Shown here one piece after another: positions 1 through 8,527 of a stretch of 64,000 nt of DNA. This stretch comes from Alphaproteobacteria bacterium (GTDB lineage: Bacteria > Pseudomonadota > Alphaproteobacteria > Sphingomonadales > Sphingomonadaceae), in the NCBI GenBank assembly GCA_030424845.1, contig JAUHWC010000003.1, positions 1-64,000 of the forward strand, given 5' to 3'. The notes under the pieces are model-generated. The model did not search any database. It was not told the DNA's origin and saw nothing but the letters and a program-made list of their open reading frames with translations. Position 1 is the stretch's first letter. The number at the start of each line of letters is the position of its first letter. A program made the position numbers and the translations under genes.

Positions 1-24
1 GTTCACATAAATCAGTATGTGAAC
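1..24. promoter_or_regulatory. Perfect inverted repeat, candidate operator of the beta-glucan locus
   Basis: GTTCACATA (1-9) is the exact reverse complement of TATGTGAAC (16-24), with a 6-nt spacer. It lies 44 nt before the TonB receptor start. The 9-bp arms suit a dimeric repressor or activator, for example LacI or GntR type, but no regulator gene is next to it inside the window. The window begins at base 1, so the site may extend further left. Confidence 0.55.
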
Positions 25-67
25 CCTCACAACGAGCAAAAAAACCCGAATCGGGGAGAGAAAACCA

Positions 68-2836
68 ATGCGCAAGATTTCATCAGCTCTCACGCTGGGC
101 GTGTCCGCTCTGGCCTTGAGTGTCCCGGCCTATGCCCAGGACAACGACGAACCGGCAACTGACGAAACGCAGCTCGGCGGCGATGCCATCATCATCACCG
201 CGGACCGCCGCGAACAGAACCTGCAGGATTATGCCGGTACCGCGGCGACCTTCTCCGGCGAGGACCTGCGTGCCCGCGGCATCCAGGACATCACCGACTT
301 CAACGACGAACTGCCGGGTCTGACGGTCGCCAACAATGGCGGTAACGTCGAAATCTGGATCCGCGGTGTCGGCTCCTCCAACAACACCGAGCTGGGCGAC
401 CCAGCTGCTGCCTTCCATTATGACGGCGTCTATGTGCCCCGTCCGTCGGGCATCGGTTCCGCCTTCTTCGACATCGAGCGCGTGGAAGTGAACGTCGGCC
501 CGCAGGGTACGCTGCGCGGCCGCAATGCCATGGCCGGTTCGGTCAACGCCATCGCCTGGAAGCCTGGCATCGGCGTTTGGGATGCCGAACTGGAAGTCGG
601 CTACGGAAATTACGACCACAAGGAATTCCGTGGAATGCTTAACGTTCCTGTCGGTGAGAACGCGGCATTTCGCGTGGCTGGCATGTATCTTGGGCATGAC
701 AGTTATTACAACAACGTTGGTCCGGTTCAGAACGTCGACGTGGCAGAGGCTGAGGACAACAAAGCTGTCCGCGCGCAGCTATTGTGGGAACCTACCAGCC
801 GCTTCAGTATTCTTCTTGCCGGTGACTACATCCACGAAGAAGGCACAGGCTACACTGGCACGAACTACGCCGGGCCGCTCGGTAATGGCCTTGTTCCAGA
901 AGACATTAAGGACCCGCGGGACGTAATCGCCAACGCCTTCACGCCGATTTCGGACACCAAGCATTACGGCCTGCGCGCGACCATCACCTATGAAGCGGAC
1001 CCGTTTACGGTGGAGTTCACGAGCAGCTATCGTGACCTGTTGTACAACTATGATGCGAACACCCCGCTCTCGCCTTTCTATCCCGGCGTGATCGAGGACC
1101 TGTCCAGCCGCGACAACATCTTCACCGCCGATCCCGATGACGTGATCATCGACGACATCATCCTCCAGGAAAATCTCGACAACTGGTCGCGCTTCCAGTT
1201 CATCACGGATTCGGAAAGCTATTTCAACGAGCTGCGCATCTTCAACTCTGACGGCCCCTTCATTTGGTCGCTCGGCGGGATGTATTTCAAAGAATCTCAG
1301 TACTCATTCCTTGGCTCGACGGGTGACCGCGGCCTGTTCTTCCAGGGCATCGAGTTCAACAACCCCGATGTCGATGCGGAAAGCTGGGCGCTCTATGGCG
1401 ATGCGACCTTCGAGGTCACCGACCGGTTCCGCGTAACCGCCGGCATCCGCTACACCGATGACAAGAAGAGCCGTCAAGGTGTTGCTGCTCGTTACGGCAT
1501 GGCACTTGGCGGCGGCGCCTTTGAGTGCTGCGGCGGCGCACGTTACGGCACAGAGGGTTTCCAGTTCGCCGGCAAAGACCGGACGATCTTTAATCCAGAT
1601 ACAGATGGTGACGGCGTCGTCAGCACGCAGGAAATCTTCGCTTTCCAGCTTGATGGTGTAAACCAATTTGGCTTGCGAGATAATCTTGATGACATTCTTC
1701 TGAACGGCCCTCAGGATTTCTATGCCACTCCGAACGAGGAGGGAGGCGCAATACTGACAACCGATTGTATCGATACGATTTCCTTCGATTTCTTCTTTTG
1801 TGATGGTTTCACAAACGATCCCGGGTGGGCTGGGGGCTTTTTCCCGGGGAACCCCGGTGTGTTCACCTATGCGTTGCCATTTGAGGATCAGATATGGATA
1901 CAAGATGGTCAAATCGCCGATAGCTTTGTCGACTGGCGCCTTCGCGTCGAATATGACATCTCGCCCGATAACCTCGTCTATGCGCTGGTGGCGAGCGGCC
2001 ACAAGTCCGGCACGTTCAACGACAACCTCGGCACCGGCGGCTTCCTGCCGACGACCGATACCGAGAATGTGATCCTTTACGAAATCGGCACCAAGAACGA
2101 GTTCTACCTCGGCGAAACGCGCGGTCGCCTGAATGCTTCGGCCTTCTACAACGACTACAAGGACCAGGCCTTCAGCTCGCTTGTTTCGGTGCAGACCATT
2201 GCCGATTTCGAAAGCTCGCTGGGTGAAACCGTCGATGTCGGCGACGACGTGTCGCTGGCCCTGGTGGTCGGTTACACATTCAACGCCGCAGACTCGGAAA
2301 TCTACGGCATCAACGTCGAAGGCGGTCTCGAGCTTCCGGCCAACATAAACTGGGATTTCAACGCCCTGTGGCTCGAAGCGAAGATCAACAACGCGCTGGC
2401 CATCCCGGATTCCCGCTTCCAGGCGGATGTCGAGGAAGTCGATTTCCGTGACATCTCCGGCAAGCGCCTGCCGCGCACGCCGCGCTGGCAGCTGAACACC
2501 TCGATCTCCCAGAACATCGACATCCCGTCGGGATCGCTGGACTGGGTCATCTCGGCCGGCTTCCGTTCGGACACGTTCCAGACGATCTACAACTCCGAGG
2601 ACTACGAGCAGCCGAACAACCCGCGCCTGCGCCTGAACGACGTGGTGGAAGGCTATTGGACCTTCGACCTGGGTGCCGGTTACTCGCATGACGATGGCCG
2701 CCTGCGCTTCGAAGTCTACGCCAACAACGTGACGAACAAGCAGAAGGAAGCGGCGATCATCATCACCCAGTTCGACAATACCCGCTTCTTCACCCGCCCG
2801 CGTACCTTCGGTGCCCGTCTGCGCGTGAGGCTGTAA
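68..2836 (+). CDS. TonB-dependent outer-membrane receptor (probable beta-glucan oligosaccharide importer)
   Basis: This 922-residue protein starts at ATG after a GGGGAGAG Shine-Dalgarno. It has a signal peptide ending near AYA-QD, a plug domain (about 50-165, with the IRGVG motif and the segment around FFDIERVEV) and a C-terminal beta-barrel ending in aromatic and basic residues. It should bind substrate at the surface and import it using TonB energy. The next genes encode GH16 and GH3 glycosidases, which points to beta-glucan (laminarin) oligosaccharides; that substrate is inferred from context only. Residues 511-522 match a complete EF-hand loop (D-x-D-x-D-G-x-V-x-x-x-E). The stretch at about 1480-1910 is visibly poorer in G+C than the rest of the gene. 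Other sphingomonad receptors of this size serve many ligands, so specificity is uncertain. Confidence 0.9.
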   Translation: MRKISSALTLGVSALALSVPAYAQDNDEPATDETQLGGDAIIITADRREQNLQDYAGTAATFSGEDLRARGIQDITDFNDELPGLTVANNGGNVEIWIRGVGSSNNTELGDPAAAFHYDGVYVPRPSGIGSAFFDIERVEVNVGPQGTLRGRNAMAGSVNAIAWKPGIGVWDAELEVGYGNYDHKEFRGMLNVPVGENAAFRVAGMYLGHDSYYNNVGPVQNVDVAEAEDNKAVRAQLLWEPTSRFSILLAGDYIHEEGTGYTGTNYAGPLGNGLVPEDIKDPRDVIANAFTPISDTKHYGLRATITYEADPFTVEFTSSYRDLLYNYDANTPLSPFYPGVIEDLSSRDNIFTADPDDVIIDDIILQENLDNWSRFQFITDSESYFNELRIFNSDGPFIWSLGGMYFKESQYSFLGSTGDRGLFFQGIEFNNPDVDAESWALYGDATFEVTDRFRVTAGIRYTDDKKSRQGVAARYGMALGGGAFECCGGARYGTEGFQFAGKDRTIFNPDTDGDGVVSTQEIFAFQLDGVNQFGLRDNLDDILLNGPQDFYATPNEEGGAILTTDCIDTISFDFFFCDGFTNDPGWAGGFFPGNPGVFTYALPFEDQIWIQDGQIADSFVDWRLRVEYDISPDNLVYALVASGHKSGTFNDNLGTGGFLPTTDTENVILYEIGTKNEFYLGETRGRLNASAFYNDYKDQAFSSLVSVQTIADFESSLGETVDVGDDVSLALVVGYTFNAADSEIYGINVEGGLELPANINWDFNALWLEAKINNALAIPDSRFQADVEEVDFRDISGKRLPRTPRWQLNTSISQNIDIPSGSLDWVISAGFRSDTFQTIYNSEDYEQPNNPRLRLNDVVEGYWTFDLGAGYSHDDGRLRFEVYANNVTNKQKEAAIIITQFDNTRFFTRPRTFGARLRVRL

Positions 2837-2850
2837 AACCAGGCATGGGT

Positions 2851-2875
2851 GGCGGCGGGGCCGGTCCCTGCCGCC
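2851..2875 (+). terminator. GC-rich hairpin between TonB receptor and GH16 genes
   Basis: GGCGGC (2851-2856) pairs with GCCGCC (2870-2875), and inner G and C runs extend the stem. It lies 15 nt after the receptor stop codon. No T-run follows, so it is more likely a weak attenuator or an mRNA-stability element than a full terminator. Confidence 0.3.
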
Positions 2876-2924
2876 AATTCCCACAGGCGGGCAGATCATG
2901 CCCTGAAGCGGGAGCGATGCTGAC

Positions 2925-3791
2925 GTGACCATCCATTTCCTCTCCCTTCTTGCGGCTGCCGCACAGGCAGGCTCCTCCGCAGGTGGCGATGCGGCGATCT
3001 CCCCATCAGAGCCGCATCGCCCTCCTGCCGGATACGAGCTGGTGTTCGCGGACGAGTTCAACGAAGGCGACATGCCCGATGACGCGCGCTGGGTTTACGA
3101 TACCCATCGCAACGCCGAAGGCTGGTACAACAACGAGCTGCAATATTACGCCGCCGGCCGCCCCGAAAATGCGCGGGTGGAAAATGGCCGCCTGATCATC
3201 GAGGCACGTTACGAGAACCTCTCCGGCGGAAATGAACCGGCAGATTTCGGCGGCCAGGAATATACCTCGGCGCGCCTGATTTCGGCCGGCGAGGGCTGGA
3301 CCTACGGCTTTTACGAAGTGCGGGCCAAATTGCCGTGCCAGCGTGGCACCTGGCCGGCGATCTGGATGCTGCCGTCGGACCCGGACGTGGAATGGCCGGA
3401 CGGTGGCGAGATCGATATCATGGAGCATGTCGGCTACGAACCGGGCATGATCCACAATTCGGTGCACACCCGCGCCTTCAATTTCCAGCGCGGGACCCAG
3501 CGAACCACTTCCTACACCATTGAAACGGCGTGTGAGGATTTCCATCGTTACCAGCTGCTCTGGACACCCGAGAGGCTTGTCTTTGCGGTGGATGACGCGC
3601 CCCGTTTCCTGTTTGAGAAGCGCCGGTCTGACCGCGGGCGGTGGCCTTTTTACGAACCGATGCAGCTGCTCCTGAACGTGGCGGTTGGCGGTGAGTGGGG
3701 CGGCCGTCGCGGAGTGGATTCACAGGCGCTGCCCGCGCGCATGGAGATCGACCACGTGCGCGTTTACCAGCTTGCGGAGAATGCAGAATGA
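2925..3791 (+). CDS. Glycoside hydrolase family 16 beta-glucanase (laminarinase type), secreted
   Basis: The protein has 288 residues. It hydrolyses internal beta-1,3 (or 1,3/1,4) glucan bonds by a retaining mechanism. The GH16 signature EIDIMEH is present, with nucleophile E162, helper D164 and acid/base E167. The upstream WPAIWMLP and downstream HNSVHT segments are also typical of the family. A short hydrophobic N-terminus (about residues 2-16) looks like a signal peptide for the periplasm or cell surface. The start is a GTG preceded by a GGGAG box. Its stop overlaps the start of the GH3 gene (ATGA), so the two are translationally coupled. The product should feed oligosaccharides to the GH3 enzyme. 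Confidence 0.92.
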   Translation: MTIHFLSLLAAAAQAGSSAGGDAAISPSEPHRPPAGYELVFADEFNEGDMPDDARWVYDTHRNAEGWYNNELQYYAAGRPENARVENGRLIIEARYENLSGGNEPADFGGQEYTSARLISAGEGWTYGFYEVRAKLPCQRGTWPAIWMLPSDPDVEWPDGGEIDIMEHVGYEPGMIHNSVHTRAFNFQRGTQRTTSYTIETACEDFHRYQLLWTPERLVFAVDDAPRFLFEKRRSDRGRWPFYEPMQLLLNVAVGGEWGGRRGVDSQALPARMEIDHVRVYQLAENAE

Positions 3792-6178
3792 TGCGCGCGA
3801 TGAAACTTGCCCTGGCGCTGGGTGTATCAACGGCCTTGGCGGCCTGCGCTGCCGATGGCGGCGAGGCTCCGGCCTACGACTGGTCCGATACCAGCCATGA
3901 TGCGCGCATTGCCGAACTGCTCTCGCAGATGACGGTGGAGCGCAAGGTCGCGCAGCTCATCATGCCGGATATCTCCACCATCACGCCGCAGGATGTGGCC
4001 ACCTACCGTTTCGGCTCGATCCTCAATGGCGGCAACAGCGGTCCGGGCGGGAACGACGAGGCGCCGGCCGAAGAATGGCTGGCACTGGCCGATACCTTCT
4101 GGGAAGCCTCCACCCAGCCGCAGGAGAACGGCGAGCCGGTGATCCCGGTGCTGTGGGCGACCGATGCCGTTCACGGCCATTCCAACATTCCGGGCGCGAC
4201 CATTTTCCCGCACAACATCGGCCTTGGCGCCACCCGCAACGCGGAACTGATGCAACGCATCGGCGAGGCAACGGCCGCCGAGATCGCCGTGACCGGTATC
4301 GACTGGACATTTGCCCCCACGCTGGCTGTCGCAACCGACGATCGCTGGGGCCGCACCTATGAAAGCTTCTCCGAAGATACCGATCTCGTCTCGCAACTGG
4401 GCGAGGCGACCATCATCGGCTTGCAGGGCGATCCTGCCAGCGAGGGCTTCCTCGACCAGACCCGCGTGCTCGCCACGGCCAAGCATTTCTTCGGCGATGG
4501 CGGCACCGGTGGGATGGATCGCGGCGACACGCGCGGCGACCTTGAAGAACTCAAGGCTGTCCACGCCGCCCCCTATCGCCCGGCCATCGACATGGGCGTG
4601 CAGACGGTCATGGCCAGCTTCTCGTCCGTAAATGGCGAAAAGCTGCATGGCAGCGAGGACCTGCTGACAGGCTACCTGCGCGGCGACCTCGGCTTTGGCG
4701 GGCTGGTCGTGGGTGACTGGAACGGCCACGGCGAGCTGGAGATGTGCAGCAATGCCGATTGCCCGGAATCGCTGCTGGCGGGCCTTGATATCTTCATGGT
4801 GCCCGAAGACTGGCGGGGCCTTTATGACAACCTGCTGGCGCAAGTGCAGGACGGCACGATCCCGATGGAACGGCTGGACGAGGCTGTTGCGCGTATCCTG
4901 CGCGTGAAGCTGGAATACGGCCTGTTCGACAAGCCGCGCCCGTCCGAACGCGAACTGGCGGGGCAATGGGACCTGCTGGGCGGGGCCGAACATCGCGCCA
5001 TCGCCCGCGAGGCCGTGCGCCAATCGCTGGTGCTGCTCAAGAATGACGGCGTCCTGCCGCTCGCTTCCTCTGCCAGGGTGCTGGTAACGGGGCCGGGGGC
5101 AGACGATATCGCCATGCAGTCCGGCGGGTGGTCGATCACCTGGCAAGGTGGCGGCGAACTGGAGAATGCCGATTTCCCCGGCGCAACCTCGATCTTCCGG
5201 GGTATCGCCGATGCGGTGGCCGAAGGCGGTGGCAGCGTGGAACTGTCAGACGATGGCAGCTTCGGCGTGCGGCCCGATGTGGCGGTGATCGTCTTCGGGG
5301 AAGAACCCTATGCCGAATTCGTGGGTGACCGCGAAGACCTGGCTTTCCGGGACGAGGAAGGGCTGGAACTGCTGCGCCGCTTCGATGAAGCGGATATCCC
5401 GACCGTGGCCGTATTCCTCTCCGGGCGTCCCATGTGGATGAACCGCGAGCTGGCGCTGGCCGACGCGTTCGTGGCCGCATGGCTGCCGGGCAGCGAAGGG
5501 CAGGGCATTGCCGATGTCCTTGTCGGCACTGCCGAGGGCGAACCGCGCCATGACTTCACCGGCAAGCTGTCCTTCACCTGGCCTCAAGCCTGTGCGCCGG
5601 ACAGCGCCGGCCTGTTCGCCTTCGGCGAAGGCTGGTCCTATGCAGAAGCACCGCCTGCCCGTGATTTTTCGACCGATTGCGCGCTGCTGGATGCTGACCG
5701 CGCGGGCCAGTTGCGGCTTTATGGCCGTGGCCTCAATGCGCAGGTTTCCGCCGAGGTTGGCGGCAGTGAGCTGCCCAACCTCGTGGGTGCCGGTAACGGC
5801 CTTGCCGTCACCGCCTTCGATTACCAGGCGCAGGAAGATGCCCGCAGGCTGGCGTGGACGGGACAGGCTGCGCTGACGTTCCGCCTGCCGGAAGGTTTCG
5901 CTGTCGATCCGAACGGTTCTCTGGTGCTGACCTACTCGCTCAACACCGTGCCATCGGGCCCGGTAACACTGACGGGCGGCGAGAGCCTGGACCTTACCTC
6001 CACCTTCACCCTTGGTGCAGGCAAGGGATGGCGCACTGCGCGCATCCCGCTGGCTTGCCTTGGCGCGGGCGGCTGGTCCGAACTGGCGCTGCGGGCCGGG
6101 GCAGGCTTCACCCTCGAGATTGCGCAGGTAGCGATGACTCCGGAGAGCTTCGCGGATAGTTGCGAGGGTCCGTTCTGA
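3788..6178 (+). CDS. Glycoside hydrolase family 3 exo-beta-glucosidase, lipoprotein (ExoP-like)
   Basis: This 796-residue enzyme releases glucose from beta-glucan oligosaccharides. The signal peptide ends in a lipobox (LAAC), so it is probably anchored to a membrane facing the periplasm. The GH3 N-terminal barrel includes KHF-GDG and the nucleophile D310 in the motif VVGDWNG. The second alpha/beta domain follows (about 390-600). A C-terminal beta-rich domain (about 625-790) resembles the extra domain of exo-1,3/1,4-beta-glucan glucohydrolases such as ExoP. The start ATG overlaps the GH16 stop and has a GGAG box inside the GH16 end. A longer upstream frame lacks a sensible signal peptide. It forms a two-gene unit with GH16 under the TonB receptor. 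Confidence 0.93.
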   Translation: MMRAMKLALALGVSTALAACAADGGEAPAYDWSDTSHDARIAELLSQMTVERKVAQLIMPDISTITPQDVATYRFGSILNGGNSGPGGNDEAPAEEWLALADTFWEASTQPQENGEPVIPVLWATDAVHGHSNIPGATIFPHNIGLGATRNAELMQRIGEATAAEIAVTGIDWTFAPTLAVATDDRWGRTYESFSEDTDLVSQLGEATIIGLQGDPASEGFLDQTRVLATAKHFFGDGGTGGMDRGDTRGDLEELKAVHAAPYRPAIDMGVQTVMASFSSVNGEKLHGSEDLLTGYLRGDLGFGGLVVGDWNGHGELEMCSNADCPESLLAGLDIFMVPEDWRGLYDNLLAQVQDGTIPMERLDEAVARILRVKLEYGLFDKPRPSERELAGQWDLLGGAEHRAIAREAVRQSLVLLKNDGVLPLASSARVLVTGPGADDIAMQSGGWSITWQGGGELENADFPGATSIFRGIADAVAEGGGSVELSDDGSFGVRPDVAVIVFGEEPYAEFVGDREDLAFRDEEGLELLRRFDEADIPTVAVFLSGRPMWMNRELALADAFVAAWLPGSEGQGIADVLVGTAEGEPRHDFTGKLSFTWPQACAPDSAGLFAFGEGWSYAEAPPARDFSTDCALLDADRAGQLRLYGRGLNAQVSAEVGGSELPNLVGAGNGLAVTAFDYQAQEDARRLAWTGQAALTFRLPEGFAVDPNGSLVLTYSLNTVPSGPVTLTGGESLDLTSTFTLGAGKGWRTARIPLACLGAGGWSELALRAGAGFTLEIAQVAMTPESFADSCEGPF

Positions 6179-6203
6179 GGATGGGTCAGGGCGTCTGGGC
6201 GGC

Positions 6204-6575
6204 CTAGAGCCGCTCCTTCGCCTCCGCCTCGATCTGCTTGAGTTCGCGGATCGTTTCTTCCAGCGCGGTCTTCTGGGCGCGCAGTTCGGCAAGCTTCTCG
6301 CGCACCCGGCCGATCAGGTGTTCCATCTGCTCGCGATGGCTGGGGTCGGTATCGTAGAGATCGAGGAATTCACCGATCTCGCGCAGGGAAAAGCCCAGGC
6401 GCTTGCCGCGCAGGATCAGTTGCATGCGCCCGATATCGCGCTTGGAATAGATGCGCGTGCTGCCCACCCGTTGCGGGCTGATCAGGCCGTTGTCCTCGTA
6501 AAAGCGCAAGGTGCGGTGGGTGACACCCAGCATCTTGGCCACGTCCTTGATCCCCTTGGGCGCATTGTCCGGCAT
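6204..6575 (-). CDS. MerR-family transcriptional regulator (LiuR-like, acyl-CoA catabolism)
   Basis: The protein has 123 residues. An N-terminal MerR winged helix-turn-helix (about 8-75, containing VTHRTLRFYEDNGLISP) is followed by a long coiled-coil dimerisation helix (about 80-123). There is no cysteine metal-binding tail, so a metal sensor is unlikely. The start chosen is the ATG with a GGGGGA box 28 nt after fadD; a GTG further upstream would overlap fadD. Being in the fadD transcript, it probably controls fatty-acid or branched-chain acyl-CoA genes, including its own divergent promoter at 8347-8527. The regulon is inferred from context and from family members such as LiuR. Confidence 0.8.
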   Translation of the reverse strand: MPDNAPKGIKDVAKMLGVTHRTLRFYEDNGLISPQRVGSTRIYSKRDIGRMQLILRGKRLGFSLREIGEFLDLYDTDPSHREQMEHLIGRVREKLAELRAQKTALEETIRELKQIEAEAKERL

Positions 6576-6603
6576 GGTTCCCCCATCCGCCTGGAAGTCG
6601 CGA

Positions 6604-8346
6604 TCAGCTTCCGCCACGGCGTTTCTGTTCTTCTTCTTCGATGAGTTCCTTCTTCGACAGCTTGCCGATCATGGTCTTGGGCAGGCTGTCGCGGAATTCG
6701 AATTCGTCCGGCATCTCGATCTTGTTGATGCGGGTGGCAAGGAACTCCTTCAGCTCCTGTTCCGTCAGGCCCGAACCTGGGCGGGCGGCAATGAACAGCT
6801 TCGGGGCCTGGCCGCGATACTTGTCCGGAATTCCGATGGCGATGGCCTCGATCACATCGAGATGCTGGTAGGCCGCATCCTCGATCACGCGGGGATAGAC
6901 ATTGTATCCGCCGCACAGGATCAGGTCCTTGATGCGATCGACGATGAAGAGATAGCCGTCCTCGTCGACATAGCCGATGTCGGCTGTGCGCAGGGCGCCA
7001 TCGTAGAAGGTCTTGGTGGTTGCCTCGGGATTGTTCCAGTAACCCTTCATGATCTGCGGGCCGCGTGCCCTCACTTCGCCGCGCTCGCCCACGCCGCACA
7101 GGTGCTCCGGATTTTCCGGATCGCGGATCTCCAGCGTGGTGCCGGGGAAACGCGGGCCGGCAGAATTGTCCTTCACACGACCGAACAGCGGGTTGCAGGT
7201 GATGATCGGGCTGGCTTCGGACAGGCCATAGCCTTCCACTACCCTTGTCTTGGCGCGCGCCTCGAATTCCTGGCGCACCTCCAGCGGCAAGGGCGCACCA
7301 CCGGAAATGCAGCATGCCACGCTCGAGAGGTCAGGCATCCTGTCATCGGGAAGCGAGTTGAAGGCCGCCCAGATGGTCGGCACGCCATAGACCTGCGTCG
7401 GCGGCTTGCGCTTGATGGTCGCCAGCACCTGTTTCATCTCGAAGCGCGGCAGCAGCACCAGTTCCCCGCCCATCTCGATGGCGTAGTTGAGCACCGATGT
7501 CAGCGCGAAGACATGGAACATCGGCAGCACGCCCAGCGTACGCTGCTGTTCCTCCACCATGCCGCCGAAATGCGCCATCATCTGCGCGCAGTTGGCCGCC
7601 AGGTTGGCGTGGGTGAGCATGGCGCCCTTGGGAATGCCCGTGGTGCCGCCCGTGTATTGCAGCACCGCCACGTCATGCGGGTCTATCGCGACCGGATCGG
7701 GCTTGCCGTCATTGCTCACCAGTTCGCGAACCGAAACATGCAGGTCGGGTTCGGTGATGCGGATGTGGTCCTTGCGGCGCAGCAGGCGGAAACCGATGTT
7801 GTGGGCAAAGGGCAGGATATCGCGCATGTGGCACAGCACGATCTTCTCCACGCCGGTCTTGCGGGCGATATGTTCGACCTTTGCGTGCACGAAGCGCACT
7901 TCGGGCACGGCGATCATGCGGATGCCGGCGTCCTTGATCAGGTGCTCCATTTCCACTTCGGTATAGAGCGGGTTGAGGTTGACCACAATTCCGCCGACTT
8001 TCAGCACGGCGAAATAGAGCACCACGTGATAGGGTGAATTGCCCATGCACAGGCCGAAACGATCACCCTGGCCAAACCCGGCATCCTGCAAACCGCGTGC
8101 GGCGCGATCCACCAGTTCGCCCAGTTCGCCATAGGTCCAGCAGCGGCCGAAGTAATCGATCGCGCTGCGTTCGGGCCAGCGGCTCACGGCATTGTCGATC
8201 AGCGCAGTCAGCAGGCGCGGCGGGAACACATATTCGCCCTGCTCGTCTACGTAATAAGGCAGGGGATAGTCCGGAACGGGCGTGCCGGTCCGAACATGGA
8301 TCATCTCGCCCGGGGGCTGCACTTTCCAGGCAGCGCCTTGGTCCAT
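6604..8346 (-). CDS. fadD: Long-chain fatty-acid--CoA ligase (AMP-forming, FadD-like)
   Basis: The 580-residue protein belongs to the adenylate-forming ANL superfamily and activates a carboxylic acid with ATP and CoA. The P-loop-like motif YTGGTTGIPKG, the motif GYGLSEASP and the C-terminal hinge and lysine region (SLPKTMIGKLSKKEL) are present. The start is the ATG with an AGGAGAGAGG box; an upstream in-frame extension runs through the promoter region and is rejected. It is transcribed divergently from the thiolase operon and is followed by the MerR gene. Length and motifs fit medium or long-chain acyl-CoA synthetases, although aromatic acids are used by some relatives. Confidence 0.88.
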   Translation of the reverse strand: MDQGAAWKVQPPGEMIHVRTGTPVPDYPLPYYVDEQGEYVFPPRLLTALIDNAVSRWPERSAIDYFGRCWTYGELGELVDRAARGLQDAGFGQGDRFGLCMGNSPYHVVLYFAVLKVGGIVVNLNPLYTEVEMEHLIKDAGIRMIAVPEVRFVHAKVEHIARKTGVEKIVLCHMRDILPFAHNIGFRLLRRKDHIRITEPDLHVSVRELVSNDGKPDPVAIDPHDVAVLQYTGGTTGIPKGAMLTHANLAANCAQMMAHFGGMVEEQQRTLGVLPMFHVFALTSVLNYAIEMGGELVLLPRFEMKQVLATIKRKPPTQVYGVPTIWAAFNSLPDDRMPDLSSVACCISGGAPLPLEVRQEFEARAKTRVVEGYGLSEASPIITCNPLFGRVKDNSAGPRFPGTTLEIRDPENPEHLCGVGERGEVRARGPQIMKGYWNNPEATTKTFYDGALRTADIGYVDEDGYLFIVDRIKDLILCGGYNVYPRVIEDAAYQHLDVIEAIAIGIPDKYRGQAPKLFIAARPGSGLTEQELKEFLATRINKIEMPDEFEFRDSLPKTMIGKLSKKELIEEEEQKRRGGS

Positions 8347-8442
8347 CGGTCCTCTCTCCTTCCCATGCGGGCAACCGCCCGCCAGCGGCAGAATCACTGC
8401 CGCTCGCTTGTTGTCAGATTCCCTGTTTTGCACAAAAATGAG

Positions 8443-8478
8443 TTGACGTATAGGGAAATTTATTGACGATAAGGGAAA
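8443..8478. promoter_or_regulatory. Tandem direct repeat in divergent fadD/thiolase promoter
   Basis: TTGACG-N4-GGGAAA occurs twice, at 8443-8458 and 8463-8478, exactly 20 bp apart (two helical turns). The intergenic region (8347-8527) must hold both divergent promoters. The repeat is a good candidate for the site of the MerR regulator encoded at 6204-6575; family sites for LiuR begin with TTGACGT, but they are palindromic while this is a direct repeat. Confidence 0.5.
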
Positions 8479-8527
8479 CAACAATCCGGGGAGTCGATTC
8501 CCCCGTCCTTATTGGAGAGGCAGTTTC

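Noticed and set aside
1304-3073. Long leftward open frame opposite the TonB receptor and GH16 genes
   Set aside because: It is antisense to two well-supported genes, has no domain pattern, and such frames arise from codon bias in G+C-rich DNA.
8425-8437. TTTTG-CA-CAAAA palindrome in the fadD/thiolase gap
   Set aside because: Arms are only 5 bp of A/T-rich sequence; too weak to list beside the longer direct repeat.
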